Below are positions 54,201-64,000 of a stretch of 64,000 nt of DNA, in pieces. Positions within the stretch are counted from its first letter, which is position 1. Each line of letters begins with the position of its first letter. The stretch comes from Rickettsiales bacterium (GTDB lineage: Bacteria; Pseudomonadota; Alphaproteobacteria; Rickettsiales; UBA998). The stretch is from the NCBI GenBank assembly GCA_024304995.1, contig JAMWZD010000002.1, positions 186,001 through 250,000 of the forward strand, read 5' to 3'. The position numbers and the translations under genes were made by a program. The notes below the pieces were generated by a model. The model searched no databases. It was not told the DNA's origin and saw only the letters and a list, made by a program, of their open reading frames with translations.

Positions 54201-55387
54201 ATGAGCGCTCTATTATTGAGCGTTTCATTTATGGTCGTCTGGAAGAAATTCTGCTTGGCAAAACCATTGTTAAGGGTCCTAAAGGTATTAAAACCAAAGA
54301 GCCTGTAACAGAGAACTTACTGAAAGATCAGCCAAAAGGTGTATGGTGGGAAATTATTGTGGATGACGAAGCTACAATGAAAGAAGCCGAGTCACTGAAA
54401 AAACAGCTCGATGATGCTGTGAAGCGTTTGAACGCATGGTTTGAAAACAAAGTAGATAAGCTACAAGCAGGTGATGATCTGCTGCCAGGCGTGTTGAAAA
54501 TGGTGAAAGTGTTTGTGGCTGTTAAGCGCAAACTGCAACCTGGTGATAAAATGGCTGGCCGTCATGGTAATAAAGGAGTGATCTCCCGCATCGTTCCTGT
54601 GGAGGATTTGCCTCATCTGGAAGATGGAACACCCGTTGACATTGTGCTTAATCCGCTCGGTGTACCGTCACGAATGAATGTAGGTCAGATTCTGGAAACA
54701 CACCTTGGCTGGGCATCAGCAGGGGTTGGTCTGCAAATCCGTAATGCGATTGCCGAATATCAGCATCAGGGAAAAATTTCTATTCTGAAAGATCAGTTGC
54801 TGGATATTTATGAAGAGGAAGAAAACCTCAAAGAAGTAAAATCCATGAATGATAGTGAAGTGGTAGAACTGGCAACCAACCTTCGCAAAGGTGTTCCGTT
54901 TGCTACCCCTGTATTTGATGGTGCAAGTGAAGAAGATATTGGCAATTGGCTGGAACGTGCAGGGCAGAACCGTTCAGGGCAGGTGACATTGGTGGATGGA
55001 CGTACTGGCGAGGTGTTTGATCGTCAGGTGACTGTTGGCTATATTTACATGCTGAAACTGCATCACCTTGTGGACGACAAAATCCACGCACGCTCCATTG
55101 GACCATATAGTCTGGTTACGCAGCAGCCACTTGGTGGTAAGTCACAATTTGGTGGACAGCGTTTCGGAGAGATGGAGTGCTGGGCGCTTCAGGCATATGG
55201 TGCAGCATACACGCTGCAGGAAATGCTGACGGTCAAGTCGGATGATGTGGCAGGACGAAGCAAAGTCTATGAGTCTATCGTGAAAGGCGATCATTCATTT
55301 GAATCAGGCATTCCTGAGTCATTCCACGTGATGATCAAGGAACTGCGTTCTTTAGGTCTGAACGTTGAATTGACTGAAGAAGCATAA
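51278..55387 (+). CDS. rpoB: DNA-directed RNA polymerase beta subunit
   Basis: The 1369-residue RpoB is complete. The rifampicin region reads [32 protein letters not shown], without the common resistance changes at the Asp, His and Ser positions. The Lys-rich catalytic region [15 protein letters not shown] and the C-terminal interface [22 protein letters not shown] are present. An alphaproteobacterial insertion of about 110 residues lies near 260-370. Confidence 0.99.
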   Translation: MASAAQSTHSFTSRKRIRKTFGKIKAASSMPNLIEVQKNSYDQFLQLDISKDERLNKGLHSVFESVFPIEDFAKTATLEYVSFDFDTPKYDVDECRQRDINFSVPLRVTLRLIVWLVDEDTGAREIKDIKEQEVFIGDIPLMTENGTFIINGTERVIVSQMHRSPGVFFDHDDGKSHSSGKILFSARVIPYRGSWLDFEFDAKDIVNSRIDRRRKLPVTTILRAIGMDSEEILSTFYETTEITKTSKGWAQEFSIEAFKGAKLPYALIDAKTGKEVAEADKKLTPRLLKKLEEEGVKKILLNTDILETKFLANDIVDTETGEVIAEAADSLTEEILEKLTEMKVKSVKVLSIEEGKVGPYVRNTLVSDKNLTKEDALLDIYRVMRPGEPTTPEAAEALFTSLFFEDDRYDLSEVGRVKMNARLNLEKDISTGVLTHDDIIAIIKTLVGLKDGHGEIDDIDHLGNRRVRSVGELMENQFRIGLVRMERSIIERMSSVDIDTVMPHDLVNAKPLIASVREFFGSSQLSQFMDQTNPLSEITHKRRLSALGPGGLTRERAGFEVRDVHATHYGRICPIETPEGPNIGLINSMATFARVNRHGFIESPYRRVVDGKVTDEVVYLSAIEEGKYRIAQSNSQLDKQGRFVDDLLNCRKAGDFEMVTPEQIDFIDVSPKQLVSVAASLIPFLENDDANRALMGSNMQRQAVPLVRSEAPLVGTGMESAVAADSGVTTVARRAGIVDQVDGTRIVIRTEKDDDEVSPGVDIYNLMKFQRSNQNTCINQRPIVKVGDKIAKGDIIADGPSTNLGELALGRNVLVAFMPWNGYNFEDSILISEKLVSDDVFTSIHIEEFEVMARDTKLGAEEITRDIPNVGEEALRNLDEIGVVHIGAEVKPGDILVGKVTPKSESPVTPEEKLLRAIFGEKASDVRDTSMRLSPGVAGTVVGVKIFTRRGVEKDERHMAIEKTEIDSLHKDRNDERSIIERFIYGRLEEILLGKTIVKGPKGIKTKEPVTENLLKDQPKGVWWEIIVDDEATMKEAESLKKQLDDAVKRLNAWFENKVDKLQAGDDLLPGVLKMVKVFVAVKRKLQPGDKMAGRHGNKGVISRIVPVEDLPHLEDGTPVDIVLNPLGVPSRMNVGQILETHLGWASAGVGLQIRNAIAEYQHQGKISILKDQLLDIYEEEENLKEVKSMNDSEVVELATNLRKGVPFATPVFDGASEEDIGNWLERAGQNRSGQVTLVDGRTGEVFDRQVTVGYIYMLKLHHLVDDKIHARSIGPYSLVTQQPLGGKSQFGGQRFGEMECWALQAYGAAYTLQEMLTVKSDDVAGRSKVYESIVKGDHSFESGIPESFHVMIKELRSLGLNVELTEEA

Positions 55388-55394
55388 TAATTAG

Positions 55395-59642
<4,248 letters not shown>

Positions 59643-59660
59643 ATATCCTTAGCATCTGCA

Positions 59661-59699
59661 AAAGGCTGCATTCTGTTTGTCAGGATGCAGCCTTTTTCT
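59661..59699 (+). terminator. Intrinsic terminator of rpoC
   Basis: AAAGGCTGCAT pairs with ATGCAGCCTTT (59661-59671 with 59685-59695) and is followed by more T. Confidence 0.92.
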
Positions 59700-59774
59700 T
59701 ATCATATAATTGTCATAATTATTGTTAGTATTTTTTGATATAATCATAAGTAATAACAAAGAATAGAGGCTACT

Positions 59775-60206
59775 ATGTTTGACCTGTTTGGCGGTCCGAC
59801 TCATAATACAAAAGATGCAGATGATTCTTTAAAGCAACCTGGACCTATTGCCTGGGCATTTAATTCTGCTTTTAACGTAGTGAAATATCCATTTGAAAAA
59901 TTTGGAGAAGGGCTGACTGCAGCAGCAGATCATGGATGGAAATTTATGGTGGCAGGCGCAGCAGGAGGCGGCATTAAAGCGCTGGCTGATGGCAAAAGTG
60001 GCACGGATGTCATCCCTATGATGCTGGGTGGATCCATTATTGCTGGCATTGGCGGCGGTGTTGCCGTGGGGGCTGGAACTACGGTTTTGAGCGTAGGACA
60101 GGATCTGTTCGGATTGCTGCCAGGCGTGGGAAATGAACCATCTGAGCCGCTTTCACCACCGCAAACCCCACAGCTTGCACAGTCTCAACAAAACGCAAAA
60201 GGGTAA
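59775..60206 (+). CDS. Hypothetical Gly/Ala-rich protein
   Basis: A 143-residue protein with a hydrophobic, glycine-rich centre (about 55-115) containing GxxxG-type runs (AGAAGGGIKALADG, GGSIIAGIGGGVAVGAGT) and a Pro/Gln-rich tail. It has no signal peptide. The pattern recalls membrane-inserting glycine-zipper peptides, but no family is recognised. GAGGC lies 7 bp upstream of the ATG. It is inserted between rpoC and rpsD. Confidence 0.55.
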   Translation: MFDLFGGPTHNTKDADDSLKQPGPIAWAFNSAFNVVKYPFEKFGEGLTAAADHGWKFMVAGAAGGGIKALADGKSGTDVIPMMLGGSIIAGIGGGVAVGAGTTVLSVGQDLFGLLPGVGNEPSEPLSPPQTPQLAQSQQNAKG

Positions 60207-60214
60207 TTCATTGC

Positions 60215-60242
60215 TTGACACATAAGCAAAATAGGGTATATT
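60215..60242 (+). promoter_or_regulatory. Sigma-70-type promoter of rpsD
   Basis: Perfect TTGACA (60215-60220) and TATATT (60237-60242) with a 16-bp spacer lie 38 bp upstream of the rpsD start. Confidence 0.8.
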
Positions 60243-60280
60243 GCGCACCAATTACAACATATTAAAAGTGGGTCAGCACT

Positions 60281-60898
60281 GTGAGCAAGAGAATACAGGC
60301 AAAATATAAATTAAGCCGCCGCATGGGCGAGAATATCTGGGGTCGTGCAAAAGACCCTGTGTTAAAGCGTGAATATGGACCAGGTCAGCATGGTAATGCA
60401 CGCAAGCGTAAACTTTCTGATTTTGGTTTGCAGCTTCGTGCAAAACAGAAGCTGAAAGGCTATTATGGCGATATGACGGAAAAGCAGTTCCGCAAGGTAT
60501 ATGAAGAAGCTGCACGCCGCAAAGGTGATACGTCTGAAAATCTGGTAGGATTGCTGGAAAGCCGTTTATTGTCATTTGTATATCGCATGGGCGTTGTTCC
60601 TACTGTATTTGCTGCACGTCAGTTCATTAATCATGGTCACGTGAAAGTGAATGGCAAAAAAGTGAATATTCCTAGCTATCAGCTGAAAGTGGGTGATGAA
60701 GTGGAAGTGAAAGAAGCATCACGTCAGATCCCTATGGTGCTGGAAGCATTGCAGAATGCAGAACGTTCTGTTCCTGAATATGTGGAAATGGATGAAAAGA
60801 ACATGAAGGCAAAGTTCCTTCGCGTTCCTTTGTTCATGGAAATCCCATATCCAGTGATGATGGAACCAAATCTGGTTATCGAATTCTATTCTCGTTAA
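60281..60898 (+). CDS. rpsD: 30S ribosomal protein S4
   Basis: A 205-residue primary 16S rRNA-binding protein with GTG start. N-terminal [19 protein letters not shown] and the S4 RNA-binding domain [40 protein letters not shown] are complete. Confidence 0.97.
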   Translation: MSKRIQAKYKLSRRMGENIWGRAKDPVLKREYGPGQHGNARKRKLSDFGLQLRAKQKLKGYYGDMTEKQFRKVYEEAARRKGDTSENLVGLLESRLLSFVYRMGVVPTVFAARQFINHGHVKVNGKKVNIPSYQLKVGDEVEVKEASRQIPMVLEALQNAERSVPEYVEMDEKNMKAKFLRVPLFMEIPYPVMMEPNLVIEFYSR

Positions 60899-60916
60899 TT
60901 CGGGAATTATTCAGAA

Positions 60917-60943
60917 AAAAAGCCGCTTCATGCGGCTTTTTTT
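60917..60943. terminator. Bidirectional terminator between rpsD and bolA
   Basis: AAAAAGCCGC pairs with GCGGCTTTTT around TTCAT (60917-60941), followed by TT on the plus strand; the minus strand likewise has an A/T run next to the bolA stop. Confidence 0.92.
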
Positions 60944-61208
60944 ATGTCTGTATTTCAATGGCCAATGCATGAATCGGGTTGTTATGTAGCCATTCATCAC
61001 ATGCAGCATATATAGCGCGGTGTTGTTTTACCTTGCTCATATCATAAAAACTATCTGATGCAATAATCACTCTGAAATGAGAATTTATGCTTTGCCCCGC
61101 TTCACGATGTCCTGCGTGAAGGTGTGATTCGTTGATGATTTTCAACGTGCGTGGCTGAAATGTATCCTGCAATTTATTATATAAAAGTTCAGAAAATTTG
61201 TCTGTCAT
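60942..61208 (-). CDS. bolA: BolA family protein
   Basis: An 88-residue KH-like-fold BolA protein, a glutaredoxin partner in iron and morphology regulation. ESHLHAGHREAGQSINSHFRVIIASDSF carries the conserved His positions. ATG 61208 has GAGAGG 5 bp upstream and is preferred over an upstream in-frame extension. Divergent from the J-domain gene across 29 bp. Confidence 0.92.
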   Translation of the reverse strand: MTDKFSELLYNKLQDTFQPRTLKIINESHLHAGHREAGQSINSHFRVIIASDSFYDMSKVKQHRAIYAACDEWLHNNPIHALAIEIQT

Positions 61209-61237
61209 AGTGCCTCTCTTATTGGCATAATAGTAAA

Positions 61238-61783
61238 GTGAATTACAGAAAAAGAAAAGCACGAACCCGTTATACAGAAGAGGAGTTTTTCCCTCCCTGT
61301 GACATTGAGCATTGCCTTGAAGAGGGGCGTTTTAAAGCGCCTAAAATGCGTGATAATCCGTCACGCGAATTTTACATGTTCTGTGAAGAACATATTCGTG
61401 AGTTCAATAAAAATTATGATTATTTTGAAGGCAAGGATGAAGAATATGTTCAGGCATTTATGAAAGATGCCATGCTGGGACACAGGCCCACCTGGAAAAT
61501 GGGGAAGGGGCCGTCTTTTGCCGATATTGATATAGAAAATGGTTTCCGCCGTTTCTTTGATGATATCCCTATGGAAAATGTCATAGCGCCAATACCCGAG
61601 GATGTGAAAAAAGCGCTACATGTGTTTGACATGAAACATCCGCAAACGTTGCAGACTTTAAAGACACGTTACAAACAATTGGTCAAATTGTATCATCCAG
61701 ACATCAATAAAGAAGAAGGAAGCGAAGAAACCTTTAAAAAAATCACTATCGCCAACCATATATTAATACAACATTATACTTAA
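61238..61783 (+). CDS. J-domain protein (DnaJ-like)
   Basis: A 181-residue co-chaperone-like protein whose C-terminal part (about 130-181) is a J-domain with the HPD motif in LVKLYHPDINKEEGSEETFKKI, unusually placed at the C-terminus. The N-terminal region (RTRYTEEEFFPPCDIEHCLEEGRFKAPKMRDNPSREFYMFC-like) is characteristic of the alphaproteobacterial family found beside bolA and cobS. GTG start. Confidence 0.9.
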   Translation: MNYRKRKARTRYTEEEFFPPCDIEHCLEEGRFKAPKMRDNPSREFYMFCEEHIREFNKNYDYFEGKDEEYVQAFMKDAMLGHRPTWKMGKGPSFADIDIENGFRRFFDDIPMENVIAPIPEDVKKALHVFDMKHPQTLQTLKTRYKQLVKLYHPDINKEEGSEETFKKITIANHILIQHYT

Positions 61784-61801
61784 ATTGTTACCATATCCAT
61801 T

Positions 61802-62314
61802 ATGGGACGCTCTTATTATGCAATTACAGAAGATTTGCGCAGCACTTTTCTAAGCATCTATCATCTATGGGATGATAAACGTTCTGAAGCGCTTGCCATG
61901 CGTATGCTGGAAGAGGATATTGCATTAATAGGAGTGTATTTCGGAGGCAACGCCCAGCGCACAAACAGTATCGCAGCCAAATCCATCACGATATTGCGCA
62001 TATGTGATGCAGAATCCTGCTCTTCCGCGCAACGCGATATGGTTGAAAAAGAGGTGGAGGCATTGCTCTATCAAGATAACTTTTACGCAAATATTGCCCC
62101 AAATCTGGAAGTTAAAGACGTTATTCAGCATTGCAAAAGCTGGGCATTAATAAAAGAATTACGAGAACAGAATCGCCTTGGTGAGGAATTATTGCACCAG
62201 TTTCAGCGTCATTGCATTGAGCTTATTGATATGTTTTATGCTACTACAGGCGCATTAAGTGCGGAAAATATGCAAAAGATGGCTGAATTTGAACGGCTCA
62301 CCAGTATAGATTAA
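61802..62314 (+). CDS. Hypothetical helical protein between J-domain gene and cobS
   Basis: A 170-residue soluble protein, predicted mainly helical, with no signal peptide, membrane segment or recognised domain. It begins 18 bp after the J-domain gene and precedes cobS, where alphaproteobacteria normally have these two adjacent, so it appears to be inserted in a conserved gene order. Confidence 0.55.
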   Translation: MGRSYYAITEDLRSTFLSIYHLWDDKRSEALAMRMLEEDIALIGVYFGGNAQRTNSIAAKSITILRICDAESCSSAQRDMVEKEVEALLYQDNFYANIAPNLEVKDVIQHCKSWALIKELREQNRLGEELLHQFQRHCIELIDMFYATTGALSAENMQKMAEFERLTSID

Positions 62315-62359
62315 CTTACTGTGACTTGCTAATATTCTGGCTTTGTGAGATATAACAGT

Positions 62360-63313
62360 ATGACTATTTCTCAAGACCACACACTTATTTCCGCGCGTGA
62401 ACTTTTTAATATTGAAAGTGATTTGAACGTTCCCGTTTTTAAGGATATTTCAGACCATGTTCCCGAAAAAGACGAGAATTATTATTTCGATAAAGAGACG
62501 ACGCTCGCCATTTTAGCAGGTTTTATCCATAATAAGCATGTGTTGCTGCAGGGCTATCACGGAACAGGGAAGTCTACCCATATTGAACAGGTGGCAGCGC
62601 GTTTGAACTGGCCTCTGGTTCGCGTGAATCTGGACGGGCATATCAGCCGCATTGATTTGATCGGACGTGATGCGATCACATTAAAAGATGGATTGCAGGT
62701 GACTGAGTTTCAGGAAGGAATTTTGCCGTGGGCAGTGCAGCGCCCCTGCGCCCTGTTATTTGATGAATATGATGCAGCGCGACCAGACGTGATGTTCGTG
62801 TTGCAGCGCGTGCTGGAAGTGCGTGGCAAGCTGACTTTGCTGGATCAGAATAAAGTCATCACGCCTCATTCAGAATTCCGCATTTTTGCCACGTCCAACA
62901 CGGTTGGTCTGGGGGATGCAACTGGCATGTATCATGGCACAAACCTGATTAATCAGGGGCAGATGGATCGCTGGCCTATTGTTGCGCAACTAAATTATGT
63001 GGATGCAGCGCATGAAGAAAAGATTGTTGCGTCTTATGCTCCAACGCTGGATAAGGCGCTTATTAAGTGTCTGGTCAGCATGGCGCAGCTTATTCGGCAG
63101 GCATTCACACATGGGGATGTATCCAACGTCATGTCGCCTCGCGCAGTGATTAACTGGGCAGAGAATATCACCTTGTTTGATAATAACACACAGCTTGCTT
63201 TTAAATATGCCTATATGAACAAATGTGATGCATCTGAACATATTATTCTCAGTGAGTTTTATCAGCGCGTCTTTAACGAAACGCTGGAATATAACACACC
63301 ACAGGCGGCATAA
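62360..63313 (+). CDS. cobS: CobS-like AAA+ ATPase
   Basis: A MoxR-type AAA+ protein of 317 residues related to the CobS subunit of aerobic cobaltochelatase. Walker A is GYHGTGKST and Walker B ALLFDEYDAA, with sensor 1 RIFATSNTVGLGD. ATG 62360 starts MTISQDHTLIS; a GTG five codons upstream is possible but poorly supported. cobT, the usual partner, does not follow; pstC does. Confidence 0.9.
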   Translation: MTISQDHTLISARELFNIESDLNVPVFKDISDHVPEKDENYYFDKETTLAILAGFIHNKHVLLQGYHGTGKSTHIEQVAARLNWPLVRVNLDGHISRIDLIGRDAITLKDGLQVTEFQEGILPWAVQRPCALLFDEYDAARPDVMFVLQRVLEVRGKLTLLDQNKVITPHSEFRIFATSNTVGLGDATGMYHGTNLINQGQMDRWPIVAQLNYVDAAHEEKIVASYAPTLDKALIKCLVSMAQLIRQAFTHGDVSNVMSPRAVINWAENITLFDNNTQLAFKYAYMNKCDASEHIILSEFYQRVFNETLEYNTPQAA

Positions 63314-63396
63314 CCCTTTTGGAGAATACGGCGCTTGCAAATGTGCGCATTTCGGGGTATGAGTGTGGCTGTTCGTAACAACTATCGTGATATAGG

Positions 63397-64000
63397 ATGC
63401 AAACAGCACTAATTCTTCTGATTGTCGCATCACTGCTGATCTTCATGTTTAGCTACCGTAAAGCCAGTCGTTTGTTCACGCATTCTTTCAAGCATAATGA
63501 GCAAAGCTGGCACGCAAAGCCTGTCCATTTCGGGGTCTATAGTGCAGGAAGAACATTGCTTCTGGCGTTGTTCCTGTTATTTGCATGGTGGATCTTCAGA
63601 GATGGTTTTGCACATTACATCACGCAGCATCTGGTGAATGTGCCGCAGGAAGGCAATATTGCTTTTTATTTTTACGAGATTAAACAGGCGCTTTCTGAAG
63701 ATAATTATGAATCACTCTCTGCTATGCAGATGGAGTGGGTTGGTGCATATCAACGGATTATTTTTGTTGGAAACCTTGTGATTATGGGATGTGTTTTTGC
63801 ACTGGCAGCCTATGGCGCTTTGCGATCCTATCACAGTATAAATGCCACTTTTTATGCACGAAGATATATAGAAAAATGGGTGAAATGGGCGTTGTTTGGC
63901 GCAGCGGTCTTTTCCATTGTAATTACAATCATGATTTTCATGTCTGTTGCCTTGGAAGCCGTATTATTCTTTTCCAAAGTGTCGGTGTTTGACTTTCTGT
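63397..64000 (+). CDS. pstC: Phosphate ABC transporter permease PstC, N-terminal part
   Basis: An open frame from ATG 63397 to the end of the window (201 codons, no stop). The product has membrane helices near 2-17, 52-68, 124-142 and 165-188. The long N-terminal region and the segment MSVALEAVLFFSKVSVFDFL correspond to the extended alphaproteobacterial PstC, where similar VFEA..FF..V...DF patterns precede the permease core. GG of TATAGG lies just before the ATG. pstA, pstB and phoU are expected beyond the window. Confidence 0.8.
   Translation, partial: MQTALILLIVASLLIFMFSYRKASRLFTHSFKHNEQSWHAKPVHFGVYSAGRTLLLALFLLFAWWIFRDGFAHYITQHLVNVPQEGNIAFYFYEIKQALSEDNYESLSAMQMEWVGAYQRIIFVGNLVIMGCVFALAAYGALRSYHSINATFYARRYIEKWVKWALFGAAVFSIVITIMIFMSVALEAVLFFSKVSVFDFL

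Overview
The window is a 64-kb stretch of an alphaproteobacterial chromosome. The evidence is the fliF-fliG-fliH-fliN-motA-flbD-flhA flagellar cluster with the alphaproteobacterial regulator FlbD, the bolA / J-domain / cobS neighbourhood, eukaryote-type NADP isocitrate dehydrogenase, a long-form PstC, and the sequence character of RpoB and RpoC. It is moderately AT-rich and densely coded, with many 1- to 20-nt overlaps between genes. Leucine biosynthesis, ubiquinone-type hydroxylation, queuosine synthesis, K+ uptake, flagella and a type II secretion system suggest a free-living or predatory/biofilm lifestyle rather than a strongly reduced endosymbiont. A Micavibrio-like or other deep lineage is my guess and is not proven by the sequence.

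Layout. 1-8465 (minus): flagellar basal-body, switch, export and motor operon, interrupted between fliN and motA by about 600 bp of foreign-looking DNA (a small opposite-strand ORF with its own terminator and two palindromic repeats). 8754-12133: a small membrane protein gene, clpX, and the 7-deazaguanine genes queE-queC. 12169-16578 (minus): a 1469-residue exported family-9 glycoside hydrolase with calcium-dependent carbohydrate-binding-like modules, a long Gly/Ser linker and an unassigned C-terminal domain. Divergent from it, 16764-27374 holds a contiguous type II secretion operon gspC-D-E-F-G-H-I-J-K-L-M. The arrangement suggests the cellulase-like enzyme is a substrate of that machine. 27382-29613: an iron-regulated gene with a near-consensus Fur box, a 45-residue membrane peptide, a phasin-like gene and a SCO1 gene. 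29690-33409: icd, a Schlafen/AlbA_2 gene, a palindromic repeat, a decayed copy of the pheS 3' end, and an hsp20-csbD stress pair. 33477-38640: pheS, rplT, rpmI, a D-2-hydroxyacid dehydrogenase and a DNA-repair pair (radical SAM plus DUF4130). 38788-46835: leuC, the rpsP-rimM-trmD-rplS operon, a flavin monooxygenase, trkH and apaG. 46876-60898: rpmB, secE-nusG, rplKAJL, rpoBC and rpsD. 60942-64000: bolA, a J-domain protein, cobS without an adjacent cobT, and the start of pstC, which runs off the window.

The housekeeping blocks are ordinary. The items most worth a second look are the pheS-fragment direct repeat bracketing hsp20-csbD, the GH9 enzyme paired with the T2SS, the Fur-controlled gene of unknown product, and the insertion inside the flagellar operon. 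No CRISPR array, transposase, integrase, tRNA or rRNA was seen.
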